The notes: generated from the sequence alone by a model not told the origin. Shown: positions 1 through 9,720, counted from the first letter of the stretch. The stretch is DNA of 64,000 nt from Euryarchaeota archaeon UBA24 (GCA_002503845.1 DASO01000001.1:1-64000); one strand, 5' to 3'. Numbers and translations: made by a program.

Positions 1-27
1 CGAGCGAAACCCGCTCATTTTTTTCTT
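1..27 (+). terminator. Possible terminator of a gene left of the window
   Basis: GAGCG (2-6) can pair with CGCTC (12-16) across a five-base loop, followed directly by A and seven T (18-24). This looks like a stem-loop plus T-run ending a rightward transcript that begins outside the window. Archaeal termination depends mainly on T-runs, so the hairpin may be incidental. Confidence 0.35.
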
Positions 28-70
28 TCCAAATAAGAGAGTAACAACTATTTTTATTGTTGATTAAAAA

Positions 71-144
71 TGCCGGTTCGCAGATTTGAACTACGGACGG
101 CTCGATCTTCAGTCGAGTGCTCTCCCAGGCTGAGCTAAACCGGC
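71..144 (-). tRNA. tRNA-Phe (GAA)
   Basis: Read on the minus strand, this forms a full cloverleaf: acceptor GCCGGTT pairs with AACCGGC, discriminator A, and the D arm contains TTAGCTCAG. The anticodon stem CTCGA/TCGAG encloses loop CTGAAGA, giving anticodon GAA for phenylalanine. The T loop is TTCAAAT. CCA is not encoded and there is no intron. Confidence 0.95.
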
Positions 145-233
145 TTAGTGTTGAATGGGTAGAGAGTAAGAAAAAGGATTTCGAACTTTAAAAAGAACCA
201 AGTGAAGAGGGATTATTAAAAGAGTGGCATAAT

Positions 234-347
234 ATGAAGGAGGATCATGACAAAACTCCACCAAACCACTCATGTGGACATGGCCCAATCTGTCCGGGGA
301 GAGGAAGATTGCGTAGCCGTATCCAAATGAACTCAGATTGTCTGTAA
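234..347 (+). CDS. Possible 37-aa cysteine/histidine-rich peptide
   Basis: The only open stretch of note between tRNA-Phe and the convergent AAA ATPase gene. It would encode 37 residues with the cluster CGHGPIC in the middle and an arginine-rich tail (PGRGRLRSRI), which could bind zinc but matches no family I recognise. A competing ATG at 247, preceded by AAGGAGG, opens a 27-residue peptide in another frame. Either one, or neither, may be translated. The remainder of 145-401 shows no other gene. Confidence 0.2.
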   Translation: MKEDHDKTPPNHSCGHGPICPGRGRLRSRIQMNSDCL

Positions 348-401
348 ATATATAGCTAGCTGTTATCGAAAGATTGTTGAGAAATAGAGATATTATAAGA
401 G

Positions 402-1682
402 CTACTCAAGGGGCATGCTTTTAAGGATATCACGTTTTTCGATTGCAGTGACTGCTGCAACTAGGTCTTCTTGGTTTAGAACAGTTCTATCTTCACTCAA
501 GGCTTCTAGTACGGCTTCTCGTAGGACGAGTCGGATATCACTACCAGAAAGTCCCTCTGTCAAATCTGCAAGAGTAGATGGCTCGAAATTTTCGATTGCC
601 ATGTATTTTGTTGTGACTTCAAATATTTTCTCTCGCATGTTGATGTCTGGGAGGGGGAAATGGACTATATCGTCGAACCGCCTCCAGGCCGCGGTGTCAA
701 GTTGGTCAGGGTGATTTGTAGCCCCGATAAGAAGGACTTCGTCTCGAACGAGGCTTACTTCGTCTATACTTTTGAGTAATGTATTTACAGCACGTTTCAA
801 TGCCGCGTGTTCATCAGATCTTCGGGTTTTTGCGACCGAGTCGAACTCATCGACAAATAGAATGCAAGGAGACAGGCGTTTTGCGACTTCAAATGTTCGA
901 TCGATGTTTTTCGAAGTTTCACCTAAGTATTGGCTTGTCATCATGGAGAGTTTTACTTCTACAAAAGGTAAACTAAGAGAATGTGCTAAGGCACGGGCAA
1001 CAGAAGTTTTTCCAGTCCCAGGAGGGCCTATGAATAATAATTTTCCAACCTCTCTGAGTCCAATTTCGGCCAAATAGTCACGATTTTTTATAGCTAAGCG
1101 TATTTTTTCAAGTTCGTCGGTTTGGTTGGTTGTCAATACCAGATCGGGAAGTTTCGTTTCTATTTCTTCTGGTGCCTTTATATCGACTAATTCTAGCATT
1201 TCTTGATCATCTTCAGTGAAATATTCAGATAGAAGGCTGTCTATCCAGAAACGGTCTGCTTGGATTGGCCTGTTTGAAGTATTAGAGTCCTCATAGGAAA
1301 TACCTAGAGAATCATTTTCTTGAAAAATATATGCCAGTGTGGGGTTGGTGAGGATGAGATCGGGTGTGGTATTTTTTAAGAACCATTTTTCTGCGAGATC
1401 GAGTTGGGTTAAACACATTTCACCACTAAAATTATCTTTTTCGGTGAACATCAAATCACTAATAGAATCCCACGGAGACTCGACTCCTGTTGCTTTTTTT
1501 GCCATATTTTCAGTTACAGAGAGAGGGCGTTTTATTTCACCTTTTTTATCAAATGCTTTCCTGATTTGAGGAGGCAGGTCGTCAGGGGTCAGATTTGATA
1601 GTTCAGTGTAGTGTTTCGCTGTTAGTAATAGCTCAACGATGGCGATGGTACTGTCATTCATTCTCCAGGAAGTAGTATTCAA
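402..1682 (-). CDS. AAA+ ATPase, single AAA domain
   Basis: A 426-residue protein with one classical AAA module in its C-terminal half. Walker A is GPPGTGKT (219-226), Walker B is ILFVDEFD (274-281), sensor 1 is GATN (320-323), and an arginine pair sits in AAWRRFDD (about 334-335). The AAA helical lid follows. The first 190 residues are an unrecognised, acidic, mostly helical domain that probably selects substrates. AAA proteins of this shape act as hexameric ATP-driven unfoldases or remodelling factors (Cdc48, proteasome-activating and Vps4-like), but the partner cannot be told from the sequence. A second Met at residue 8 (1661) is an equally good start. It is transcribed toward the tRNA-Phe gene and is divergent from the thiolase gene. 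Confidence 0.8.
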   Translation of the reverse strand: MNTTSWRMNDSTIAIVELLLTAKHYTELSNLTPDDLPPQIRKAFDKKGEIKRPLSVTENMAKKATGVESPWDSISDLMFTEKDNFSGEMCLTQLDLAEKWFLKNTTPDLILTNPTLAYIFQENDSLGISYEDSNTSNRPIQADRFWIDSLLSEYFTEDDQEMLELVDIKAPEEIETKLPDLVLTTNQTDELEKIRLAIKNRDYLAEIGLREVGKLLFIGPPGTGKTSVARALAHSLSLPFVEVKLSMMTSQYLGETSKNIDRTFEVAKRLSPCILFVDEFDSVAKTRRSDEHAALKRAVNTLLKSIDEVSLVRDEVLLIGATNHPDQLDTAAWRRFDDIVHFPLPDINMREKIFEVTTKYMAIENFEPSTLADLTEGLSGSDIRLVLREAVLEALSEDRTVLNQEDLVAAVTAIEKRDILKSMPLE

Positions 1683-1760
1683 GGGCGCATAAGTACATCG
1701 AGATTGATGTAGTAAAAAGGAGAGATGTTTATGTTCAGAGGATCTGTTTAAACTATTGTA

Positions 1761-2909
1761 ATGAGTACCAAAATCAAGCCAGTTATTGTTGCAGCTATGA
1801 GGACTCCGCAGGGGAAGAGAAATGGTATGTTTTCAAGTACAAGAGGGGAAAACCTGTCTATCGAGATCATAAATGAGGTTCTCCAAAAAACCGAGGTTGA
1901 ACCGAAAGAAGTTGATGACCTTGTATGGGGATGTGCATTGCAACGGGGAGAGCAAGATAACAATATAGCTAGAATTATTGGGTTAATGTCTTCATTAGGG
2001 GAAAGTGTGCCTGCGACTACAATCAACAGATGGTGTGCGTCTTCTTTGCAAGCTATAATGACAGGTAGTGATACAATTAGTGCGGGACAAAGAGAATGTG
2101 TGATTGCAGGTGGGGTGGAACATATGACCCGAGTTCCAATGGATGAAGCTTCTTCATTTGCTAAAATACATCCAGAATTTATGCAAAAATACAATATATT
2201 TGAATTGCAGATGGGTATGACTGCAGAAGCTGTCGCGGGAGAATTTAACATTTCGAGAATGGATCAAGATTTGTATTCACTTAGAAGTCATGAAAAGGCA
2301 AATTCCGCGACGAAAAGTGGTAAATTTAAAGAAGAAATTGTTCCGATAGAAGTGGAAGGAGAAATAAAAGATGAAGATGAGGGAATTCGAGAAAATACAT
2401 CTATAGAAAAACTTGAGAAATTGCAGCCAGTATTCAGAGGGGATGGGACGGTTACAGCAGGCAATTCATCTCAAATTTCAGATGGGGCGGCGGTAGTTAT
2501 GATAACGAGTGATAGTTTTGCAAAAGAGCGGGGATTGGAAGTATTAGCAGCAATAAATAGTCATACTGTTGTGGGAGTAGATCCACGTCTGATGGGGGTG
2601 GGTCCCATCCCAGCCACACAAAAGTTATTGTCTCGTGTTGACAAGCAAATTGGAGATATCGATCTAGTTGAATTGAATGAGGCATTTGCATCCCAGTGTT
2701 TACACTGCCAACGTGAATTAAAAATACCAGAGGAAAAATTCAATGTGAATGGGGGGGCCATAGCAATTGGGCATCCATTGGGAGCGACTGGTGCTAGATT
2801 GCCAGTATCGCTGATTCACGAAATGAATAGAAGAGATGTAAAGAGGGGTTTGGCGACTATGTGTGTGGGGTTGGGACAAGGGGCTGCCATGATATTTGAT
2901 AGAGATTAG
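1761..2909 (+). CDS. Acetyl-CoA C-acyltransferase (thiolase)
   Basis: A 382-residue thiolase of normal length. The nucleophilic cysteine lies in NRWCASS (C92), the catalytic histidine in GGAIAIGHPLGATGAR (H338), and the second cysteine in MCVGLGQG (C368); NEAFA is also present. The enzyme cleaves 3-ketoacyl-CoA to acetyl-CoA in beta-oxidation, or condenses two acetyl-CoA in the reverse direction. All catalytic residues being intact favours the catalytic family over the archaeal HMG-CoA-pathway thiolase-like proteins. The acyl-CoA synthetase at 6480-8387 would supply substrates for fatty-acid breakdown. Its stop is four bases from the next start, so it probably forms an operon with the NAD kinase gene. 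Confidence 0.9.
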   Translation: MSTKIKPVIVAAMRTPQGKRNGMFSSTRGENLSIEIINEVLQKTEVEPKEVDDLVWGCALQRGEQDNNIARIIGLMSSLGESVPATTINRWCASSLQAIMTGSDTISAGQRECVIAGGVEHMTRVPMDEASSFAKIHPEFMQKYNIFELQMGMTAEAVAGEFNISRMDQDLYSLRSHEKANSATKSGKFKEEIVPIEVEGEIKDEDEGIRENTSIEKLEKLQPVFRGDGTVTAGNSSQISDGAAVVMITSDSFAKERGLEVLAAINSHTVVGVDPRLMGVGPIPATQKLLSRVDKQIGDIDLVELNEAFASQCLHCQRELKIPEEKFNVNGGAIAIGHPLGATGARLPVSLIHEMNRRDVKRGLATMCVGLGQGAAMIFDRD

Positions 2910-2912
2910 ATA

Positions 2913-4580
2913 ATGGAAGGGAATAGACTCATTGCGGTGAAGAAAATAATTGTTGTTTCTAGACAGGGATGTGAGAATCAAGTTGAAAATATAAAACAAT
3001 GGGCTTCTAAAGAGGGTATTGAGTTTTTGGCAGTTCAAACTGGAGAAAATATTGATGAGAATGGTGGCGAGTGGGAAGGGAGAACTATCGGGATTACTAT
3101 TGGGGGAGATGGAACATTTCTAGAGGGGGTGAGAATATTTTCACCTAAAAAAATTCCATTTATTGGGGTGGGTTCGGGGACGTTGTCATTTCTAGCTTGC
3201 GTGGAGCCGGAAGAAATTTTTGATGCATTAGAAGAAATTTTCCAAGGAAAGTCAAATATTGATGAACTTCAAAGGGTTTCGGTCAGGGTTGATTCTTTTG
3301 AAGCAGAGGGTCTTAATGAAGTTGTCATAGGTCACGTCTGGCCAAAAAAACCAACTGAAAGGAAAATCAGCTCAATTGATGTGTTTGTAGGAGAAGAACA
3401 TATAGGAAAATATGATGGCACAGGCATTGCGGTGACAACTCCCACGGGGTCTACAGGGCTTTCTCTGTCGGCAGGGGGGCCAATACATTATCCTATGTTA
3501 AATGAAACGATTCAGTTGACACCGCTGCACACACATAATATAGGAGTTCGCCCGTTAGTTTTTGGGGCAGGGACAGAGCTCAAAATAATACCAGATACTG
3601 AAGTTTATGTGTTGGTTGACGGAGGGAGGGTTACAAATTTACTTAAGACCAAAAAAGTGATCACCATTACTGGTTCAAAAATGCCAGCATATCTGATTAA
3701 GACATCTCAAAGTAGAGGATTTTTTGATAGGTTGGGAACGAATTTGGGATGGGGAATTAGAAGGGGAGGGGGGGAAATGGACCAAATAAATGGATATAGA
3801 GAAAAAACATTTGAAGAGGTTGCTTTAGAACTAGCTAGAAACGCTGCGGTGGGTGCAGGGGACGTTCTTAGAGAATTGCATCGGAAAGAAGAGATAGAGA
3901 TATTTGAAAAGGCAAAAGAGGAGAAGGTGACAGAGGCAGATTATCTTTCTGAAAATATAATCACATCTTTAATTCGGAGTGAATTTCCAGATCATGATAT
4001 CATATCGGAGGAAACTGTTTGGGAAGATAATAATTCAAAGTATAGGTGGGTAATAGATCCATTGGATGGGACGGGGAACTTCATACACAAAAATCCCAAT
4101 TATTCTGTTTCTATCGCTTTGTTGGAAGAAAATGATCCGTTGATTGGGGTCATTTACATTCCAGAAATTGATCAGTTGTATTCTGCCGTGAGAGGGGAGA
4201 ATGCAATGGTTAATGGAAATGTTATTAAAACGACGAACAGAGAGGAAATTCGAGAAAGTATGTTGATTACAGGTCACGATCCAAAAGGGGAATTGTTATC
4301 GAGTTTATACCCAGTGGTAAAGGGGGTGAGGAGATATGGTTCTGCTGCGATCAATCTGGCGTACTTGGCGTGCGGGAGTGCAGATATCGTGTGGGAATGG
4401 GATACAAATCCATGGGATGTTGCGGCAGGTATCTTGATGGTTAAGTGTGCAGGAGGGAGGGTTACTAAGAAAAATGGGGAAGAATATATATTAGATTTTA
4501 AAATTGACAACGTCAACGAACTGTTGGCTTCTAATGGTCAGCTTCATTCGAATGTTTTAGTGGAAATTAATAAAGACTAG
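2913..4580 (+). CDS. NAD kinase fused to inositol monophosphatase-family phosphatase
   Basis: One 555-codon frame holds two enzymes. Residues 1-288 are an ATP-NAD kinase (GGDGT at 64-68; TPTGSTGLSLSAGGPI near 180), which makes NADP. Residues 289-555 are an IMPase/FBPase-superfamily phosphatase with metal ligands in SEETVW, DPLDGTGNF (about 380-388) and WDTNPWDVAAG. Fused NAD kinase/NADP phosphatase is known from Methanocaldococcus MJ0917; my recollection is that the order there is the opposite. The junction is a run of seven G (3768-3774) directly before an in-frame ATG (3777) that would make a good start for a separate phosphatase. Removing one G would stop the kinase a few codons later, so the fusion rests on the length of that homopolymer. 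A GTG at codon 9 is an alternative start. Confidence 0.88.
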   Translation: MEGNRLIAVKKIIVVSRQGCENQVENIKQWASKEGIEFLAVQTGENIDENGGEWEGRTIGITIGGDGTFLEGVRIFSPKKIPFIGVGSGTLSFLACVEPEEIFDALEEIFQGKSNIDELQRVSVRVDSFEAEGLNEVVIGHVWPKKPTERKISSIDVFVGEEHIGKYDGTGIAVTTPTGSTGLSLSAGGPIHYPMLNETIQLTPLHTHNIGVRPLVFGAGTELKIIPDTEVYVLVDGGRVTNLLKTKKVITITGSKMPAYLIKTSQSRGFFDRLGTNLGWGIRRGGGEMDQINGYREKTFEEVALELARNAAVGAGDVLRELHRKEEIEIFEKAKEEKVTEADYLSENIITSLIRSEFPDHDIISEETVWEDNNSKYRWVIDPLDGTGNFIHKNPNYSVSIALLEENDPLIGVIYIPEIDQLYSAVRGENAMVNGNVIKTTNREEIRESMLITGHDPKGELLSSLYPVVKGVRRYGSAAINLAYLACGSADIVWEWDTNPWDVAAGILMVKCAGGRVTKKNGEEYILDFKIDNVNELLASNGQLHSNVLVEINKD

Positions 4581-6436
4581 TCGTGGGGGTGGAAAAGTTT
4601 TATTGCTGTTTTTACATCTTCTTTTCGTCCGAGAAGTGTGATGTGATCTCCACGTTCTAGGGTAAAGTCCCCATGGGGAATGATATCTTCACTGTCACGT
4701 CTGATGAGCGCTATGAGACAGCTAGAAGGTAGAGTAGAAGCAATGGAACTAACTGTTTTTCCGGTGAAGTGGGAAGATGTTAATATTATTTCTTGTACAT
4801 CACCTGTGCGGCTTAGTTCAGTCATCCATGCGTTTAATGCGGGTCGCTCGATTATATTGTCTATTGCAAGTGCAGTGGCATGGGAAGATGAAACTGCTAT
4901 TACACCCATATCTTCAAATTGGGGTACGTTATCAGGATTATTAACTCTAGAAAAGATTGTATCAATGCCAAATTCATTTTTGGCCAATTGAGATATCAGA
5001 AGGTTTGCTCCATCATCTCCTGTGGCCGCAATGAGTATTTTTGCATTGTTTGCTTTGGCTTTTTCTAGGGTCTTTATACGAGTCCCATCTCCAAGTACTG
5101 CGGAAAAGCCACCAGAAGATAGTGATTCGATCTGAGCTTCGTCTTGTTCTATAATCAAAATACTCTCTCCGCGGTCGGATAGGCGGGAAGAAAGGGAACG
5201 GCCTACTCTCCCACCTCCAATAATTATTACACGCATAGGTATCACATCTAAATATTCTGCTATATATCTAGAAAAGCCGGCTTCTAATGAAACTGTTGTG
5301 AAAATGACTAGAAACACGGTTCCAACGACTACACTTGCTTCACGAATGAGACCCAGGGATTGGAGATGTATAGCGAATAACATAGATATTGATGCGGGAA
5401 TGATTCCACGGGGGGCCACCGCCATCATAAATATTTTTTCAGCCAGAGTGAATCGATTTCCAGTTATTGAAACATAAACAGATAGAGATCGGACAAAGAC
5501 CATGATGAAGACCACAACCAATACTCCAGAAATGCCTAGGGAAAATAGAATTTGTAGATCGAGTAACGCTGCCAAGATTATAAAAATAAAAGAAAGAACT
5601 AACAAAGTTATATCGCCTTTAAACTCAGAAATTTCACGTTCGTAGGGGATTGAAGAATTTCCGATCATAATCCCCGCAGTGGCTGCTGCGACTATCCCAG
5701 ATTCAGGAGTGATGTAATTTGAAATTGCAAACGAAGCGATTGCGACCATTAAAACCAATAATCGGGTTAGCTGAGGGGCATTTGAAGGAGGAATGAGAGA
5801 TAATTTGAGGAAATTCAGTAAAGCAAATGCGGTTAAAATACCAACCAAGAGTCCGACCCCAAATTTAAGAACGAAAATTGGGAGAAGGTCGAAAATGGAA
5901 CTTGTATTCATCAATATTGCTTCAAAAAAGACAATAGCCAAAATTGCAGCAGTAACATCGTTTATTATCCCTTCTGTTTCTAGGATTGTAGCAACCCGTT
6001 GTCGTACAGGTACCACTTTTAAAATTGGCATGATTACAGTTGGGCCAGTGGCGATCAACAGAGAACCAACAAGTAAAGAAACCATCCAGTTTACATTGAG
6101 TAAATAATGCACGAGTGCAGCAGTTCCAATTAATGAAACAGCCGCTCCGATCGTTAGAAGTCTTGCCGTCTCGGTGGGAATTTTAAGGAGTTTTTTTATT
6201 CGGATGTGGAATGCACCTTCAAAGATAATTATTGCCACAGATATCCCTACGATATCATTTAAAGCATTCCCAAAGGATAGTGGATTGAGGAGGCCAATTC
6301 CATAGGGTCCGAGTAGGACGCCGAAAGTTAATAGAAAAACTACACTAGGTATTGAAAATCTAGCCGCGATGAGTTGGGCTACCACTCCTGCAATGATTAT
6401 AACTGAGAATATGGTAATTAGGTTTGACTCGATCAT
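4577..6436 (-). CDS. Monovalent cation/proton antiporter with TrkA-N and TrkA-C domains
   Basis: The first ~390 of 619 residues form about 12 hydrophobic helices of the CPA-type Na+/H+ exchanger fold (opening with LIAARFSIPSVVFLLTFGVLLGP; a GPTVIMP motif and MAVAPRGIIPASI follow). Residues ~400-530 are a TrkA-N/RCK Rossmann domain with GGGRVGRSL, and the last ~80 residues are a TrkA-C domain (FTGKTVSS ... GDFTLERGDHITLLG). It should export Na+ or K+ in exchange for protons across the cytoplasmic membrane, gated by nucleotide or ligand binding to the RCK part. The stop overlaps that of the NAD kinase fusion by four bases in a tail-to-tail arrangement. Confidence 0.88.
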   Translation of the reverse strand: MIESNLITIFSVIIIAGVVAQLIAARFSIPSVVFLLTFGVLLGPYGIGLLNPLSFGNALNDIVGISVAIIIFEGAFHIRIKKLLKIPTETARLLTIGAAVSLIGTAALVHYLLNVNWMVSLLVGSLLIATGPTVIMPILKVVPVRQRVATILETEGIINDVTAAILAIVFFEAILMNTSSIFDLLPIFVLKFGVGLLVGILTAFALLNFLKLSLIPPSNAPQLTRLLVLMVAIASFAISNYITPESGIVAAATAGIMIGNSSIPYEREISEFKGDITLLVLSFIFIILAALLDLQILFSLGISGVLVVVFIMVFVRSLSVYVSITGNRFTLAEKIFMMAVAPRGIIPASISMLFAIHLQSLGLIREASVVVGTVFLVIFTTVSLEAGFSRYIAEYLDVIPMRVIIIGGGRVGRSLSSRLSDRGESILIIEQDEAQIESLSSGGFSAVLGDGTRIKTLEKAKANNAKILIAATGDDGANLLISQLAKNEFGIDTIFSRVNNPDNVPQFEDMGVIAVSSSHATALAIDNIIERPALNAWMTELSRTGDVQEIILTSSHFTGKTVSSIASTLPSSCLIALIRRDSEDIIPHGDFTLERGDHITLLGRKEDVKTAIKLFHPHD

Positions 6437-6479
6437 ATTAAATTGGGAAGGTGAAAGTGTGGAAAATTGAAGTCACTAT

Positions 6480-8387
6480 TCAAGAATACATACTTTTAAT
6501 CTCTTTGGTATATTTATCCAGGATATTTCTCCGTTTCTTTTTGAGGGAGGGAGTTAGTAGATCATTTTCTTCTGTGAATTCCTCAGGAATGATACGGAAT
6601 TGTTTGATTTGTTCGTGGGGTTCGAAATTTAAATTAAGCTCATCTATAATTTTGGAAAAATGATCGATTGTTTTTTGATGTGTGCATAAATCATTGATAT
6701 TAAGAGAGGGTTCGTCTGCCCAAGATTCCAAAGCTGCGGCGTTTGGGACCAACAGTGCGCTAATGAATTTCTTTTCATCCCCAATGACGATGCTTTGTTC
6801 GACAAATTCATTTTGAGTGAGTGCATCTTCCAGTGGAGTTGGTGCGATGTTTTTCCCAGTTGAAAGGACCAATATTTCCTTGATACGTTCTAAAAATGTC
6901 ACATACCCGTCGGGTTCTAGTAAAACCATATCTCCCGTTTTGAACCAATCGCCTTCGAAGGATTCTTTTGTTTCTTTGGGTTTATTCCAATATCCAGAAA
7001 AAACACTAGGGCCACGAACGAGAAGTTCCCCAACTTCACCTAAAGTTGAAAATTCAGAATCTTTTCCAGAGGTAGGGTCTATTTTAATTTCGAGATTTGA
7101 TAAAGGAGGACCGACAGATCCTATACGTGGAGCGTCGGGGTGATTAACAGTGATTACAGGAGAAGTTTCAGATAGACCATATCCTTCCAAAACTAAAATA
7201 CCGGCCCCATGGTATAGTGCGCATAAATCTTTAGAGAGTTTTCCCCCACCGCTTATTAAAAATTGGATATTCCCCCCAAGTGCGCTTTTAACTTTAGAAT
7301 AGACAAGTCGATTGGCTATGGCATGTTTAATTGATAAAGCAGGGTTTAGATTGGTTGAATGTGCTTTTTGTTTGGCTATTTTAACCGCCCAATTGAAGAT
7401 TCGTAATTTTGCAGAAGATGCGGATGCTTGGTCCCTCATTGCAACATACATTTTTTCATATACACGGGGGACACTGGATCCTGCGGTTGGGCGGACTTGA
7501 AGAAAATCCTCTTTGAGTGTGTCAGGACTTTCGGCATAGGCTATTGTTGCGCCACTTTGGAGCATTAGGAAATGCCCCGCCATTCGTTCCAAGATATGTG
7601 ACAAAGGTAGGAAAGAGAGAATTCGAGTAGAACTATCAAGAGTGGGGGATCCGGGGTTGCTGCTACGAGGGCCAAACCGTAACTGAGAATAATCAACATT
7701 GGATTTTATATTCGAATGAGTCAACATGACTCCTTTTGGGACCCCCGTCGTGCCGGAAGTGTATACCAATGTTGCGAGGTCAGAGGGGGATTGTGCGTCG
7801 ATCCAAGATTTATATTTAGAATCTTTGAAAGATTTCTTTCCAAGGGAATAGACATCCCCAAGGGTGAGAACTTTTTTGGGGTGTTTTGAAGAAAGAGCGT
7901 CGATACTGATGATGAATTTAAGAGATTTTGCGCTTTTTGTTTTTAATACTTTTTTTACTAAATCTTCATTTTCTGCTATGATCCCTATGGATTTTGAATC
8001 AGTGAGCAGATAGTCGATCATGGAGGGAGAGGAATTTGGATAAATAGTAACAGGGACCCCTCCTGCAGATAAAATGGATAGGTCTGATTGTGCCCACTCC
8101 ATCCTAGTATTGGAAAATATTGCGACTTTACTTCCTTTTCTAAGGCCCAAATCACGTAACCCGGTCGCGATGTACTGGACAGTTGAATTTAAAGTGGAGT
8201 AGCTTAATGTGGCAAATTCATTGACTTTTGCAGGGGGGAAAGCGATTTTTGATAAACTTCGGTTATAAATACCACCTTTATACATTTGAGCAGGTAGGTC
8301 TTTATGTAATTTTGCGCTCTCCGCGAACATTTTTGATAGTGTCAAATCCCCAAGTAGAGTTCCTTGTCCGATGTCTTTCCAACTCAT
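6480..8387 (-). CDS. Long-chain fatty-acid-CoA ligase (AMP-forming)
   Basis: A 635-residue ANL-superfamily adenylating enzyme. The P-loop motif is YTSGTTGVPKGVM (about 210-222); GYGLSETSPV and GYWNKPKETKESFEGDWFKTGD follow, and the C-terminal hinge FLERIKEILVLSTGKNIAP carries the conserved basic residues. This long form resembles eukaryote-like and archaeal AMP-dependent long-chain acyl-CoA synthetases. It activates fatty acids with ATP and CoA and so feeds the thiolase-type beta-oxidation suggested by the gene at 1761. It lies alone on the minus strand, divergent from the MFS gene at 8484. The exact chain length cannot be judged from the sequence. Confidence 0.9.
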   Translation of the reverse strand: MSWKDIGQGTLLGDLTLSKMFAESAKLHKDLPAQMYKGGIYNRSLSKIAFPPAKVNEFATLSYSTLNSTVQYIATGLRDLGLRKGSKVAIFSNTRMEWAQSDLSILSAGGVPVTIYPNSSPSMIDYLLTDSKSIGIIAENEDLVKKVLKTKSAKSLKFIISIDALSSKHPKKVLTLGDVYSLGKKSFKDSKYKSWIDAQSPSDLATLVYTSGTTGVPKGVMLTHSNIKSNVDYSQLRFGPRSSNPGSPTLDSSTRILSFLPLSHILERMAGHFLMLQSGATIAYAESPDTLKEDFLQVRPTAGSSVPRVYEKMYVAMRDQASASSAKLRIFNWAVKIAKQKAHSTNLNPALSIKHAIANRLVYSKVKSALGGNIQFLISGGGKLSKDLCALYHGAGILVLEGYGLSETSPVITVNHPDAPRIGSVGPPLSNLEIKIDPTSGKDSEFSTLGEVGELLVRGPSVFSGYWNKPKETKESFEGDWFKTGDMVLLEPDGYVTFLERIKEILVLSTGKNIAPTPLEDALTQNEFVEQSIVIGDEKKFISALLVPNAAALESWADEPSLNINDLCTHQKTIDHFSKIIDELNLNFEPHEQIKQFRIIPEEFTEENDLLTPSLKKKRRNILDKYTKEIKSMYS

Positions 8388-8483
8388 GAAGAAATGTTAT
8401 GGTTCACGTAGCATGAGTCTTACCCTAGATTTAAAGGTAGGCGGTTTAAATTACACATAGGTTTAACGGTTAATAGCATAATA

Positions 8484-9707
8484 ATGGGAATTTATACAAA
8501 AATGGGGAGGGTATTCGGAGGATATCGGGGGAAAATGTTGGTTATTGTTGCGATGGGGTGGGCGATAACACAGACGGGTAGATTCTTACTACCCCCTTTG
8601 TTGCCAATCATAATGGAAGAGGTAGAAATATCGGTGTTAATTGCAGGGGTGGTTTTAACAATTATGCAAGTGGTATATGCAATCGCACAGTACCCAAGTG
8701 GGAAGTTGTCGGATTGGAGTGGCAGACCAATTATTATAATTCCAGGAATGATTCTGATAGGGTTGAGTTTTTTCATTATTGCAGGGATAACAACTACATT
8801 TATGTTGGTGTTTGCAGTGGCATTGTTAGGACTAGGAAGGGCCATGTATAATGTTCCTTCAAGGGCTTTGATTTCAGATTTATATACAGGGAGGAGGGGA
8901 AGGGCCATGGGTATATTTACAGCGGGGAGTGATTTGGGAGGCATCTTTGCAGGGATACTTTCAATTATTTTGGCGATGGTATATTTGGTATTGGTAGAAG
9001 GCATACCCAATTGGAGAATTGTTATGGGTATTTGTGGGATTGCTAGTTTTGTGTTGGTAGGAACTTTCGTGGGGATAAATCGAGAAAAGTATAAATGGGA
9101 TTGGAGAATTGCAAAAAAGGTGAAATCGTCGGTGAAAGATGATGTGAGGTATATAGTAGGTGAGAGAGATCAAAGGGAAACTATCTTGGCTTTTGCTTTG
9201 TTTATTTTCGTTGCCACTGCGATGGTGAATTTTCTTCCATTATATTTGATAGAAGGGAAAGATTTTGAGATAGAGATTGCGGGATCTATTTTTGGTTGGT
9301 TTTTTTTATTAGGGATGGTGGTTAAACCGATAATAGGGGCGTTATCAGACCGTGCCCCCAGGTATTTAATTTCAATAGGAGGGTTATTTGTAAGTGCAGG
9401 GGGGGTCGGTTTGTTAATCATTGTGGACTCAGTGGTAGGAGTAATGATTGCCATTGCCATTTTTGCAATAGGATATAAAGGACAATTTCCAGTTATTGAT
9501 GCTATTTTGATGGATTCGGCGCCGGAAAGCTCGACGGGGAGTCACATAGGTGCGGCGAGGAGTATATTCTTCACATTAGGGGGGTTGGGCGCGGCGTACA
9601 TGGGATTTGCAATACAAAATTATAGTTATACAGTGGGAATGGCAGGGTTGGGAGTGGGTTTATTACTTGCAGCTTTGTTATTAATTCGAAACTATCAGAA
9701 TTCGTAG
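8484..9707 (+). CDS. Major facilitator superfamily transporter
   Basis: 407 residues, almost entirely hydrophobic, with about 12 predicted membrane helices split into two halves by the charged loop around residues 195-225. The MFS loop 2-3 signature is visible as GKLSDWSGRPIIIIPG, with a weaker echo in the second half (GALSDRAPRYLIS). The substrate cannot be deduced. Of the two ATG-like possibilities near the start, I take the first (ATG at 8484), which precedes a short basic N-terminus before helix 1. It stands divergent to the acyl-CoA ligase gene and ends 13 bases from the convergent metallo-hydrolase gene. Confidence 0.85.
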   Translation: MGIYTKMGRVFGGYRGKMLVIVAMGWAITQTGRFLLPPLLPIIMEEVEISVLIAGVVLTIMQVVYAIAQYPSGKLSDWSGRPIIIIPGMILIGLSFFIIAGITTTFMLVFAVALLGLGRAMYNVPSRALISDLYTGRRGRAMGIFTAGSDLGGIFAGILSIILAMVYLVLVEGIPNWRIVMGICGIASFVLVGTFVGINREKYKWDWRIAKKVKSSVKDDVRYIVGERDQRETILAFALFIFVATAMVNFLPLYLIEGKDFEIEIAGSIFGWFFLLGMVVKPIIGALSDRAPRYLISIGGLFVSAGGVGLLIIVDSVVGVMIAIAIFAIGYKGQFPVIDAILMDSAPESSTGSHIGAARSIFFTLGGLGAAYMGFAIQNYSYTVGMAGLGVGLLLAALLLIRNYQNS

Positions 9708-9720
9708 ATATGAGAAGGAA

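Noticed and set aside
402..1682. Proteasome-activating nucleotidase (PAN) assignment
   Set aside because: The AAA core fits, but the N-terminal coiled coil, OB domain and C-terminal HbYX motif of PAN are absent.
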